Made by a program: the position numbers and the translations under genes. Under the pieces are notes generated by a model. That model worked only from the letters and a program-made list of their open reading frames with translations, was not told the DNA's origin and ran no database searches. Source: Macrothele yani (taxonomy: Eukaryota > Arthropoda > Arachnida > Araneae > Macrothelidae). From it: a stretch of DNA of 64,000 nucleotides. This document shows, piece by piece, positions 24,030 through 34,165 of this stretch. Numbering within the stretch: the first letter of the stretch is position 1; the number at the start of each line of letters is the position of its first letter. Location: the NCBI GenBank assembly GCA_039090855.1, contig CM077011.1:33499501-33563500 (forward strand), given 5' to 3'.

Positions 24030-24570
24030 TTTCATAAGTGCAACATCATTAACCTGACTTGTCATCAAACATTATCAATATGACCATAGCATACAATCAC
24101 TTAAAAGACTTGTTAATGGATGAATTGAGGAATCAATAAGTTCAGCGGGTGAAAGTTAATGGCTGTTTATAGTTTTGTACTCGAGTAAATGCGCAACACA
24201 GTAAACTTTACTTTCTCTGAAAATTTTATGTATATGAGAACGGTTGATTGAAAACTGATAAAAAGGCTTAAGGCCTGTTTATTAATTTTTGTGCCTCAGT
24301 CAAAACGCAGTACCATAACCTTGGCATGTTATCGAAACCTTATGAATACGTCGGACTAAAAATTCCTAAAAAAGGTTTACGCCTAAGGTCTTGTAACTAA
24401 AGTTTTGTGACAGGGTAAAACTGCAACATTAATAACTGGACATGTTATGTTAACCTTGTGAATATGAGCACGGCGGATTAAAGATTTCAACAAATAGCCT
24501 TTGGGATTAATGTGTTGTAGCTGAGTAAAAATGTAACATTATCTTGATTTTCTATATAAACCAAACTACG
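24030..24570 (+). repeat. Four degenerate copies of a repeat of about 120 bp
   Basis: Segments starting near 24038, 24200, 24307, 24430 and a partial near 24530 share a pattern of a (G)CAACATTA-like start, a GTTATN-AACCTTATGAATA-like middle, and then GATTAAA. One further copy is at 20212-20330 on the other side of the transposase, in direct orientation. Confidence 0.55.
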
Positions 24571-24764
24571 TGCTGAAATGGCCCAACTATATATACGTAT
24601 ACTTCAACCCTATACCGAAGCGCTGACAAGGTGAAAACAAAAGTGTAATTTTGTACGGTCCCCTAACATTTTATGGCCAGCCTACATGGAAGTGGACACC
24701 TTGATATCAAAAACATACTTTTTGTACGGTCCACAACAAATAGCAATGGACACGTCGCAATCTT

Positions 24765-24978
24765 TGGGGGGGGGGGGTTAACGACCACCGTGATCAATTC
24801 AGTGGGCTATAAGCAGTCGGACATTCCCAATTTTGGGCCACTGGTTCCTGGGAAGGGGGACAGCCAGTGCCAGAAGTCAAGCACAACGTCCATGATTCAC
24901 CGGGATTTGAACCAGGATCCTTCTCGACAAGTGGTCAGAAGCCAGCGCCTAGATCACTCCGCCGCCGTAGCGGCACAC
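24765..24978 (-). mobile_element. tRNA-derived SINE (in foldback centre)
   Basis: Minus-strand copy of the SINE seen intact at 43969-44192. On the plus strand it reads TTAACGACCACCG, then CACTGGTTCCTGGGAAG, then the diverged B-box complement GGGATTTGAACCAGG and the A-box side ending GATCACTCCGCCG. About 15-20% diverged. Confidence 0.8.
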
Positions 24979-25558
24979 GTTGAAATGTATTTTTCATACG
25001 GCCCCAAACGCTCTTATGGACATACTAGATTGAACTGGACGCAAATAAATCATTAATATAATTTGTACTAGCAGGGATACCAGTTATTTGCCAGGTACAT
25101 ATTACTATTTGTGGAATCACCAAGTTCAGCGGGTGAAAGTTAATGAATGAAAAAGATATTCCTGCAATTTTCCAGTAAACTTATTTTAAATTTTTTGATT
25201 TAGTTAATTTAATTTTGCGAAACAAAAAAGAAAGAAAAAGGAATGGTAATACTTACCTTCTAGGAGACATCTATAGAACTGCCGTACATCTGGCGTGTGC
25301 TTCTGTGAATCCCGCGACACAGAAATGCAATGTACCTATGTGATGTCGCATGCATACGACTTCACATTGGCATTGATCATCTTTTTCTTACCGTTTTGAA
25401 TTTTGAATATCTGGAACTCTCTGTTTACATTACATTATATTTCTTTCTGATAAGCCGTTCGTTGGTAGTGAAAGCTAAACTATATAGATTTGTGTTTTTA
25501 ATACACCATTAAACGAATATTTTTGCACTTTATTGTTATCTACAGTCCCTAACTTAGA

Positions 25559-25660
25559 CCGTAGGTTGGTTAGTTGGTTGGTTGGTTGGTTAGTTGGTTG
25601 GTTGGTTGATGGTTTATGGTGCAAGGCCCTCAAAGGGCCAAAGAGCGCATTAGAACGTAA
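25559..25660 (-). mobile_element. LINE 3'-tail fragment with (CAAC)n
   Basis: On the minus strand: GCGCTCTTTGGCCCTTTGAG, GGCCTTGCACCATAAACCATC, then repeats of CAAC/CAACC. It resembles the 3' end of the I-type LINE at 5681-5710 (GGCCCTTGCGCCAAAA then ACCAACC). It interrupts the first unit of the foldback right arm. Confidence 0.6.
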
Positions 25661-26670
25661 ATAGGGTATTCTTAAGAGTAAAAAACGGAACTTTTTACGA
25701 AAATTTTGCATGGGGCTACCTTGACCCGGGCCCCGACCTCTTCCAAAAACCGTCTACCGTCTAAGTTAGATAACCATAAGTAGTATGCCAAATCTGGTTG
25801 TCCTAAATTGAAAACTATAAATTTTACGAAATTTTTATGAGGAGGAAGGGGCTCTCACCCCGGGGTTCCAGCCCCTTCCAAAAACCGTCTAGTGTCAAAG
25901 TTAGAGTTTCATGATACCAAATTTGGTGGTTCTGAATTGAAAACTGTAGTTTTTAAGAAAATGTTGTATGTCTGTGTGTGTGTGCGGGGCGGGGGGGCTC
26001 CGACCCCCAGGGCCTTGACCCGTCCCAAAAACCATCGACCGTCTAAGTTAAAGTACCATGAGATAGTATACCAAATTTGGTGGTTCTAAATTGAAAACTG
26101 TAGATTTTACGCGGCATTTTTATGGGAGGGGCTCTTACCCCCGAGCTCCAACCCCTTCCAAAAACCGTCTAGCGTCTAAGTTAGAGTACCATGAGATAGT
26201 ATACCAAATTTGGTGGTTCTAAATTGAAAACTGTAGATTTTGCGAATTTTAATATGAGGGGGCCCTTACCCCCGGGCTGCAACCCCTTCAAAAAATCGTC
26301 GAGCGTCTAAGTTAGAGTACCATGCGTTAGTATACCAGATTTGGTGGTTCTGAATTGAAAACTGCAGTGTTTAAGAAAATTTTGTATGTGGGGCCGTGAC
26401 CCCCCGGGCCTTGATCCGTTCCAAAAACGGTCTACTGTCTAAGTTAGAGTACCATGAGATAGTATACCAAAGTTGGTGGTTCTAAATTGAAAACTGTAGA
26501 TTTTACAAAAAAAAAATATTCGGGGGTGTCTGACCCCCGGGCTCCAACCCCTTCCAAAAACCGTCTAGCGTCTAAGTTAGAGTACCATGAGATAGTATAC
26601 CAAATTTGGTGGTTCTAAGATGAAAACTGTCGATTTTGCGAATTTTTATGTGAGGGGGCCCTAACCACCC

Positions 26671-26896
26671 ACCCGCCGCCCCGGTGGCGCGGTGGTCTAA
26701 GGCGTTGGCCTCTGATCATTCGTCCGAAGCGGTCCGGGTTCGAATCCCGGTGAGGCATGGATGTTGTGTTTGTCTTACGGCACTGGCTCTCTCCCTTCCC
26801 TGGAACCAGTGGCCCTAAATTAGGGACGGGCGACTGCTTATAGCCCATTGAGTTGCTCACGGTGGTCGTTAAACCTCCAATCCAATCCAATCCAAT
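26671..26896 (+). mobile_element. tRNA-derived SINE inserted in foldback right arm
   Basis: A box GGTGGCGCGGTGGTCTAAGG, B box GGGTTCGAATCCC, then the family body GGCACTGGCTCTCTCCC and the end GTCGTTAAACCTCCAATCC with TCCAA repeats. It is flanked by a 12-bp duplication CCCTAACCACCC at 26659-26670 and 26897-26908. The head is a tRNA-like sequence used as a pol III promoter, not a functional tRNA gene. Confidence 0.92.
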
Positions 26897-28262
26897 CCCT
26901 AACCACCCGAGCTGCAACCCCTTCAAAAAATCGTCTAGCGTCTAAGTTAGAGTACCATGAGATAGTGTACCAGATTAGGTGGTTCTGAATTGAAAACTGT
27001 AGTTTTTAAGAAAATTTTGTATGTGGGGTGCTGTGACCCCCCCCCCCCCCCCCGTGCCTTGACCCGTTCCAAAAACGGTCTGCCGTCTAAGTTAGAGTAC
27101 CATAAGATAGTATACCAAATTTGGTGGTTCTAAGATGAAAACTGTAGATTTTACGAAATTTTTATGAGGGGGCCGACCAACCGGGCTGCAACCCCTTCAA
27201 AAAACCTTCTAGCGTCTAAGATAGAGTACCATGAGATAGTATACCAAATTTGGTGGTTCTAAATTGAAAACTGTAGATTTTTCGAAAAAGTGTTTATTCG
27301 GGGGGTCTGACCCCCGGGCTCCAACCCCTTCCAAAAACCGTCTAGCGTCTAAGTTAGAGTACCATGAGATAGTATACCAGATTAGGTGGTTCTGAATTGA
27401 AAACTGTAGTTTTTAAGAAAATTTTGTATGTGGGGGGCCTTCACCCCCGGGCCTTGACCCGTTCCAAAAACGATCTGCCGTCTAAGTTAGAGTACCATAA
27501 GATAGTATACCAAATTTGGTGGTTCTAAGATGAAAACTGTCGATTTTACGAAATTTTTTATGAGGGAAGGGGGCTCCGGCTCCGCGGCCTCCAACCCCTT
27601 CCAAAAACCGTCTAGCATCTAAGTTAGAGTTTCATGTTACCAAATTTGATGGTTCTGAAATGAAAACTAGATTTTACGAAAATTTTGTATGTAGGGGGGG
27701 GGGGAGCTCTGACTCCCCGGGCCTTGACCCGTTCCAAAAACCGGCAACCGTCTAAGTTAGAGTACTATGAGATAGGATACCTGATTTGGTGGTTTTGAAT
27801 TGAAAACTGCGTGTGGGGGGCTCTGACCAACCGTACCCCTGACCCGTTCCAAAAACCGTCTAAGTTAGAGTACCATGAGATAATATACCAAATTTGGTAG
27901 TTCTAAATTGAAAACTATATCTTCGGCAATTCTGTAGGGGGGCCTAACCCCCCCCCTCTCCAACCGCTTCCCAAAACCGTCTACAGTCTAAGTTAGAATA
28001 CCACGAGATAGTATACCAGATTTGGTGGTTCTGAATTGAAAACTGTAGATTTTACGAAAATTTTGTATATGGGGGGCTCTGTCCAACCGGGCCCTGCCCC
28101 TTTCCAAAAACCGTTTACCGTCTAATATTTTTAGTGCCAAAGAAAAACGTAATATTCCTATCCTGTCTGCGTGTCCAAACTTTATAAATTTGATCAGGGA
28201 GCAAGACGTTCGAAATCGTACGTTTTGCTGCATTCGTTTTGTATGTAACCAAAATCTGTAAA

Positions 28263-28557
28263 CGCGACGAATTGACGTGGTCGACGAATTGACGTAGTCG
28301 ACGAATTTGTCCGCGACGAATTGACGCAGTCGACGAATTGACGCGCGACGAATTAACGCGCGACGAATTGACGCAGTCGACGAATTGACGCGCGACGAAT
28401 TGACGTAGGCGACGAATTGACGCGCGACGAATTAACGCGCGACGAATTGACGCAGTCGACGAATTGACGCGCGACGAATTGACGCGCGACGAATCGTCGC
28501 AGTCGACGAATTGACGCAGTCGACGAATTGACGCACGCGACGAATTGACTTAGAACC
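28263..28557 (-). repeat. Right outer array of 15/17-bp repeats
   Basis: Units GACGAATTGACGCGC (15) and GACGAATTGACGCAGTC (17) in tandem, inverted relative to 17303-17533. Confidence 0.9.
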
Positions 28558-28568
28558 GTGCTTGCCGG
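28558..28568. repeat. Right 11-bp target site duplication of foldback element
   Basis: GTGCTTGCCGG, identical to 17292-17302. Confidence 0.92.
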
Positions 28569-29486
28569 GCCACTCGGTTGCCGATCAGCGACCAGACGTG
28601 TTCTATGAACCACATATCGGGAGAACAGGCGGGCCACGGCAGCAGTGACACCTGGTGGGCCGTGAAGAATTGTTGCACGATGTGTGCCACGTGCGGGCGC
28701 GCATTGTCCTGTTGAAACGTGGCCGCTGGCAGGTCCTGCAGGTAAGGGAGGACTACAAGCTCTAAAACGTCGGAGATGCAGCGGTGGCTGTTGAGTTACC
28801 TACCGGCGATGCGTACCAGAGGGGAGCGGGTGTCATATCCAATTTTGCCCCAAACCATAACGCCAGGCGACTGACCGGGTATGGCGATGCATAATGCAGG
28901 CGTCATGTAGTCTCTCGCCGCGGTGCCGCCACATGCGGATCCGACCATCGTACTGTTGCAGGCAGAAGCAGGATTCGTCGGAGAAGACAATATCGTGCCA
29001 TTCCGTAGTTCAGGTGCGGCGTTTAACGGCCCACTGCCGCCGTACTTGCCGGTGGTGTAACGTCAATGGTAATCGGAGCAATGGGCGCCGTGCGACAATT
29101 CCCCGCTCCTGCAGACGACGTCGAACGGTACGTGCTGACACAGATTGTTGCGCAACACCCCCTAATTCCTGCGCTAACGTTCGTGATGTGGCGGTGCGAG
29201 CCGCCAATTCCCGCCACACAACATGCCGGTCCCCTTGTTCGGTGGTGTGCCGCGGCTGCGGCAATCGCTTACGTCGGTCCGTCCGTCCCTCCTGCACCCA
29301 CCGAATCCATACTCGCCTCACTGTGGCTGGATGTCGTCCCACACGGGCGCCGATGTCTCGGTACGATAAACCGCTGTCGCGATAAGCCACTATTCGTCCT
29401 CTGTCGAACTCCGAAACGTCGTGGAATGACTTCCGTATTCTGCGACGAGGAATAAGGAAGCTTACCACGCACAGGTCCGGCAGCAC
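28569..29486 (-). pseudogene. Tc1 transposase N-terminus and core (right of insertion)
   Basis: Starts near 29486. The helix-turn-helix part reads SEFDRGRIVAYRDSGLSYRD and VGRHPATVRRVWIRWVQEG. The catalytic blocks are DIVFSDESCFCLQQYDG (about 28960), FQQDNARPHVAHIV (about 28685-28725) and MWFIEHVWSLIGNRVAR (about 28570-28620). Stops occur near 29010 and 28850 and a frame change near 28790. In the last block the usual PDL-x-PIEH is changed to PDMWFIEH. Confidence 0.85.
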
Positions 29487-30039
29487 AACACACTTCCACT
29501 ACTTACACCCCGCCTTCTGTGTAACCTTCTTATAGTGCTTCTCGGTGGCGTGCCGAGCGCACATGATTTGCATATGCCCTGCAATGCTAATCGTTTGCAT
29601 GTCCTCTCGCGGGCGACGCATGATGCGAATTTCAGGCCAATCGGATGCTTCCTTCTTGGTGTTGCATTTTAGGTGGCCAGCAGTGTATATATATCTGCTT
29701 TTAAATTTCGGATTTAAAAAATGCTTTTTTGCATCTGATACTATTCACTTGTGGAACGTTTTTTGCATTTTCTTGGGTCTTTCACACTGCACAGTTTTAA
29801 CGCCAAGTTGGGGTAGTGTGTATCTCTGTTTGCAACGCTTCTGAAATCCTTATTGAAACAATTATTTTTGTATTGTATACCACTATGCTAAAAATTGTCC
29901 TTTTTTAAGTACACTCCCGGACAATGAAATTTGCGCACCAAGAAGGAAGCATCGGATTGAACTGAAATTTTATGCACGTAATGATACAGATGAATTATAC
30001 ACCTGAAGGCAAAAACAGAGCTGCGGGACAATTAATTAC

Positions 30040-31040
30040 AGAGGGGTCTGCGGCACGCCATCCGGTCATTTTCAATAGCGTGTGGCATCTCCTCGTGCGG
30101 CGATACATGCTGTCCTGCATTGAGGCGGACAGACGCCTGATGCTGTCCTGAGGCAGACTGGCCCACACGTGTTAAACGGTGTGCTCCAAATCTTGGATAT
30201 TGCGGCACGGCGGCAGCCGGCATTTCAACTGGTCCAACACATGCTCGATAGGTCACATGTCCGGGGAGCGAGCAGGCCATGGAAGTGTCTGGACATGACG
30301 TAGGAAGTGTTGGGCAGCCCGAGCCGTGTGCATGCGGGCATTATCCTGCTGTTATAGTGCGCCTGGAATCCCGGCCTGAAATAGGAGCACATGGGGCAGC
30401 AGGATCTCATCCACATACCGCTGGTTCGTCAATGATCCCAACCTCACTATCGAGGTGTGGCGCTCGATAGCGAGGTTGGGATTGCGCCGTTGACCCGGGG
30501 ACCTCCACACCCGACACGATGATCATCTGTTACCAAAACGAAGCGGCACTCATCGCTAAACACCACACGTCGCCAGTCTGTGGCGTTCCACGTCGCTCTG
30601 GCCTGGCATCACTCCACATAGAGCCAGCAATGTTCCGGTGTTAATGGCAGCACACGTAAAGGGCGCTGGGATCGCAGATTCGCTTCCCTGAGGCGTCGGG
30701 AAATGGTTCGTGGGCGCACAGGAGCCGCTACATCTGCCTGTATGGTGGACTGGGTTCCCATGGGATCCGTTCGTGCCTGGCGCATGAGCCGTCGATCCTC
30801 TCTATCGGCGGTCCTCCTGGTCAGTCCGGATCCGCTCCGCCGTGTGGCAGAGTCGTCACGTGTCCACTGCACCCAACACAGTCGGACGGTCAGAACGATC
30901 CACGTGGCGAGAGATACGGTGCGCCGACCAGCCTACGGTTTTCAGCCGGATGATCAGGCCTCTCTCAAAGTCCGTCAGTTGTGTAAATCGACGTCTCTGG
31001 CGTCTATCCGACATTCTTGTCACTCTGCACTATTGATTGC
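30040..31040 (-). pseudogene. Tc1 transposase, broken
   Basis: Minus strand: the N-terminal FTQLTDFERGLIIRL region begins near 31025 with MSDRRQRR. The next parts are PRTISRRLREANLRSQRPLR (about 30640-30700) and VVFSDECRFVL (first Asp, about 30545). The second catalytic and C-terminal blocks are scrambled by frame changes. A 19-bp inverted repeat (30435-30482) interrupts the middle. Inactive. Confidence 0.82.
30435..30482. repeat. 19-bp hairpin in Tc1 relic
   Basis: ATCCCAACCTCACTATCGA (30435-30453) pairs with 30464-30482 with one mismatch, around a 10-base loop. Confidence 0.85.
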
Positions 31041-31234
31041 GTCGTCGGCTGGTGCTTTTCGCTTTCATGGGGCATCGACTACATGCCGGTTCATGCTTGC
31101 AGCGCCACCACAGGGTGTGCGGTCATGTGTACTCGCACTAAACGTGAATCATTTGCATACGAACACGTACTTCGCGGTTAGCGGTTGTACCACGTTTTCT
31201 TCTAGGTGCGCCAATTCCATTGTGCGTGAGTGTA

Positions 31235-31345
31235 ATACGAGATTTTCTTTCTAGGGGTGCATAAGTAAAAACATTTTTCTTAATGTCTCTGCTTCTAAAA
31301 GTCGTGTTTGAAAAATTCATTTTCTATTGCAGGGCTTTTGCTATA
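31235..31345 (-). repeat. Single copy of the 52-55 kb repeat unit
   Basis: The reverse complement contains TTTTTCAAA...AGAAGCAGAGACATTAAG and a diverged TACG/TGCACCCCTAG block, like the units at 52440-55010. Confidence 0.6.
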
Positions 31346-32026
31346 AAGAATATCTTACACTAATTTCAACTTTTCCTTAATTCACTGTTCTACCACAAGG
31401 CGGCGTTAGCGTGTATTTCTATTTCATCCAGTATCTCCGATTCAAATTATGTCTTGTAAATATCATTTCTTGGTAGGATATTCTTTAATGAAGAGTATTT
31501 ACACCCAGTTTCTTTAAATAACCAGCGGCTTTCACGCTACGGAGAGTAAAATCATATCCCGATTTTCTCCATATCTCTTTTTCTAATTATTCGACTTGAA
31601 AAATTCCTCTTGCTTCAGGTACCTATCTCTATGAGGAGCATTTTGTGTACAATTTGTTATTTTTTGTAACATGCATTTTTGCCGCTAGCGTGACTATTTC
31701 TGTTTGGGGATATTTTGCCAATGCTAGAAATCAGGTTCAAAAAAAAAACAAAATTCTTGTTTGTAAACTGATTCCATTCACTGTGAAGAACACTACTTAT
31801 ATTATGTATTTTAAATTATGCCTTGCTTTCTCATTGGGGGTAGTCAACGCATTCCGTTTTTCGGTGATAATTCCTTTTATTAAACCTTCTTTGAATAATT
31901 CGTTTCTTGTCGGAATGCATCTAAAGGAAGCGCTCATTACACGCGAGAATTATGTGTCATCTTTCTTGTTATTTCTTTGAAATGGAGGAGTGAAAGTTTT
32001 TTCTGTGTTTTTTTTTTTTTTTTCAG
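31346..32026. other. Probable intron sequence upstream of the CLCA exon
   Basis: AT-rich, ends with a strong polypyrimidine tract. A TTGCTTCAG acceptor-like site near 31611-31619 precedes an open stretch with no similarity I can see, so no second exon is called. Confidence 0.4.
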
Positions 32027-32133
32027 AGAGGTGGCTGGTTCATGAATGGGCTCATTTCAGATATGGTGTGTTCGATGAATTTGGATTCTCTGGTAATAAC
32101 AGGTATCCCGCCTTCTACTTTGAAAACGGCAAA
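32027..32133 (+). CDS. Exon of a CLCA-type chloride channel regulator
   Basis: A 107-nt exon bounded by a strong acceptor (long T run then CAG at 32024-32026) and donor (AAA then GTGAGT at 32134). It encodes RWLVHEWAHFRYGVFDEFG, followed by YPAFYFENGK. HEWAH...GVFDE is the zinc-metalloprotease signature (HExxH) of the CLCA family, calcium-activated chloride channel regulators, which are secreted or membrane-tethered proteins that cleave themselves and modulate chloride currents (established). Both zinc-binding His and the catalytic Glu are present. The exon starts with a split codon. No neighbouring exon was found, so the gene probably extends beyond the window or has large repeat-filled introns. 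Confidence 0.82.
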
Positions 32134-32194
32134 GTGAGTACCTTTATAGTTATTATTATTATTATTGATATTATTATTATTACTATTATTATTA

Positions 32195-33341
32195 TGGGTA
32201 TACAAAAGTTTCCGCCGTTTTAAGCAGAAAGGAGACAGTAACAATAAGGAAACCAGTACACATTTATTCAACGAAATATTGGTCATTAGCATCAGTGACC
32301 TTTTGCCATCTTTCAGGCAACAAATGAATGCCTCTGTGATAGGACTCGGGTTTTGAGCAGAAGAACGCAGTGACGAAATTTTTCACCTCTGGAACTGTGG
32401 TGAACCACTGTTGAGCTAAGGCATGTTGCATAGAGTGAAACAGATGAAAATCTGAGGATGCAATTTCCGGGGAGTAAGCCGGGTGCGTAAAACCTCCCAG
32501 TGTAACTGTTCAAGGGTTAATTTCATGGTCGCACCGACATATGGTATCGCATTATCGTGTAACAGGGTGATTGAGCGGCGGCATTTACCTGTTCATGGTC
32601 GTTTTCACTCGACTTCGGCGTTCAGTTTCATCAACTGATAGCTATATGGTTGTGCAGTTAATGTTTCGCCCGGTTGCAATAGTTCGAAATACAGTACTCC
32701 ATGCATATACCACCAATGCACACACAAAACAGCACCTTTTTTTCCTGGATATCCTGTTTTGCAGTGGATGTTGATGGCTGGGCTGGGCTGGGCTGGGTCG
32801 ACCCAGGATTGCTTGCGTACTGGGTTGTCACAATAGACCCATTTTTATCCCCGGTGACAACCTTCCACAAGAAATCCGTTAAAGTATGCGGAACCCACTT
32901 ACCAATCTTCTGGATCTTTCCCCAAGGCCTGAAGAAGCCGTACCACCGTCGATTGAGCCACTTTCAAACGTTTCGACAGTTGCCTGGTCGATGGTGTGGC
33001 AGCCTCTTGCAACAGCGATTCCAGCTCCTCGTCTGCGAGTTCCTGCGGTCTACCTGCACGTGGTTTGTCTTCCAAGCTTATATCACATTTCTTAAACCTG
33101 GTAAATCATTCTCGACATGTCCGCTCACCCATAACCGTTTCGCCATACGCCTGACATATTGAACCGTATACTTCACGCGCACTTTTCCCTAAATTAAACA
33201 TGAATAACAAACAGTGCCGCAAATGAACTTTATCGACCGCCATGCTTGGCTTCATGTATGAACTGACAGCACAATTCGCCGACCGGGTAGACCTTACAGC
33301 GCCCGCTAGCGGGGGCGGCGGAAACCTTTGCAAACCCCCGA
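32195..33341 (-). mobile_element. mariner transposon with TIRs
   Basis: The left terminus TGGGTATACAAAAGTTTCCGCC pairs with the reverse complement of the right terminus (TCGGGGGTTTGCAAAGGTTTCC), allowing small gaps. TA flanks both ends (32193-32194, 33342-33343). The element lies within 70 bp of the CLCA exon donor, probably in the intron. Confidence 0.85.
32275..33243 (-). pseudogene. mariner transposase, broken
   Basis: N-terminus MAVDKVHLRHCLLFMFNLGKSARE (start 33243), then GERTCREWF, DKPRAGRPQELADEELE, GKIQKIGKWVPH and KVVTGDKNGSI, where the catalytic TGDEKW motif is damaged. QPSTSTAKQDIQEKKVLFC follows, then a decayed second half with FHLFHSM-like words near 32430. Several frame changes and one large gap around the second Asp. 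This is a mariner rather than a Tc1 pattern. Confidence 0.85.
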
Positions 33342-33844
33342 TATGTTTTTCTGTACTAGCAAAGTCATATATGGTAGGCAATGACTGCCTTAGTTTTGTC
33401 TCAAATGCTGCGTACGTAATTCGAAATGATTAGACCTAGAAACAGGCTACAATCCAGTAATTCGTAATCTATACGGTACAGTACTGTGTTGTAGAGCTCG
33501 CAGAACACCAGTAGCTTCGAACAATTTTGTTCAGTTAGTCCAGCTGTACTCTCCAACCTTTTCCTTGTTCAGAGTTTCGATTCTTGAAGGCATTATTTGC
33601 GTAAATGTTTAATAATAAGCTGAAAAGAAAATGTTTAATATTTTCTTTCAGTGGCTCTCTGATGGTATCCTTGAGACCTCTCATCTGCTTCTAATCTGAA
33701 GTCCCAGTTGAACTCATAGGTCCTAGACTCCGTACCCAGATGCAATTTAGCATCTCAAGCCAGATGGATACAAGTAGTTCTTTATAGCAAGATCGTGTTG
33801 TAATAATTCATGTGTGGACTTCGCTCTGCTCATTCAAACAGCGT
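33342..33844. other. No recognised feature
   Basis: AT-rich sequence between the mariner and SINE fragments. It could be CLCA intron, but no exon-like ORF with splice sites was seen. Confidence 0.4.
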
Positions 33845-34010
33845 GTGTAACCGTGAGCAAGTCCCTAATTTAGAGCCACTGGTTCCATGGAAGTGAGAGA
33901 GAGCCAGTGTCTTAAAACTACATCCATGCCACAACAGGATTCGAACTCGATCCCATCTCGGACGAATGGTCAGAAGCCAGAGCTTAGACCACTACGCTAC
34001 TGGGCTGCAA
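33845..34010 (-). mobile_element. SINE fragment
   Basis: Plus-strand words CCGTGAGCAAGTCCCTAATT, CCACTGGTTCCATGGAAG and GGATTCGAACTCGATCCC (B-box complement) match the SINE consensus. The head end is rearranged into a 22-bp hairpin. Confidence 0.8.
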
Positions 34011-34032
34011 CCAGTAGCGTAGTGGTCTAAGC
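33982..34032. repeat. Perfect 22-bp hairpin in SINE head
   Basis: GCTTAGACCACTACGCTACT plus GG (33982-34003) is the exact reverse complement of 34011-34032 around a 7-base loop, GCTGCAA. Confidence 0.9.
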
Positions 34033-34165
34033 GGTGGCTTGGACACTACGCTACTGACTGTTAAATTAGAAGTCCAAACCACTCCGATGGAACCAGTCGT
34101 AAGATAGGTTGCGGTCTCAATGACCAGCCAATTAAGTCCCAACAGCCAATTTTGTTTTGTCTTTT

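Larger units (their letters stand above)
25541..28262 (-). repeat. Right inner TIR: 133-bp units plus spacer
   Basis: Reverse complement of the left inner arm: units with CGTCTAAGTTAGAGTACCATGAG, ATACCAAATTTGGTGGTTCT and TTCCAAAAACCGTCTAGC follow each other to about 28110. The unique spacer, with AATATTTTTAGTGCCAAAGA, runs to 28262. A SINE (26671-26896) and a LINE tail are inserted in it. Two subtypes alternate here as in the left arm. Confidence 0.9.
17303..28557 (+). mobile_element. Foldback-like MULE transposon with giant TIRs
   Basis: 11,255-bp element with long inverted arms (17303 to about 20200 and about 25541 to 28557) around a 5.3-kb centre. Each arm has an outer array of 15/17-bp repeats, a unique spacer of about 120 bp, and an array of 133-bp repeats. 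The centre holds a plus-strand relic with a FLYWCH-type zinc finger and MULE transposase motifs. Drosophila FB elements have the same kind of tandemly repeated TIRs, and their NOF gene belongs to the MULE group (established). A perfect 11-bp duplication flanks it. A SINE and a LINE tail are nested in the right arm. Confidence 0.9.
17104..29685 (-). mobile_element. Tc1-like element split by the foldback insertion
   Basis: The transposase C-terminus lies at 17143-17291 and the N-terminus plus catalytic core at 28569-29486, both on the minus strand and interrupted by the element at 17303-28557. The right terminus CCTTCTTGGTGTTGCATTTT through CAGTG ends at 29685 and is followed by TA. The left end stops soon after the transposase stop codon (TGA at 17143-17145), where the RTE element begins, so the left TIR is lost. 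Confidence 0.85.
29912..31232 (-). mobile_element. Tc1-like transposon with TIRs and TA duplication
   Basis: The left end CACTCCCGGACAATGAAATT pairs with the reverse complement of the right end CACTCACGCACAATGGAATT (to 31232), and both continue into GCGCACC-AGAAG-like words. TA flanks both sides (29910-29911, 31233-31234). The length is 1,321 bp. Confidence 0.88.

Noticed and set aside
26671..26750. tRNA gene candidates (A and B boxes) here and at 43969-44050
   Set aside because: They are heads of SINE copies with a common body, A-rich or TCCAA tails and target duplications. No separate tRNA gene is supported.
28894..29385. 163-codon plus-strand ORF (Cys/Arg rich)
   Set aside because: Antisense shadow of the Tc1 transposase.
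31611..31980. Possible upstream CLCA exon after the TTGCTTCAG site
   Set aside because: The translated stretch has no CLCA similarity I can see and no matching donor.
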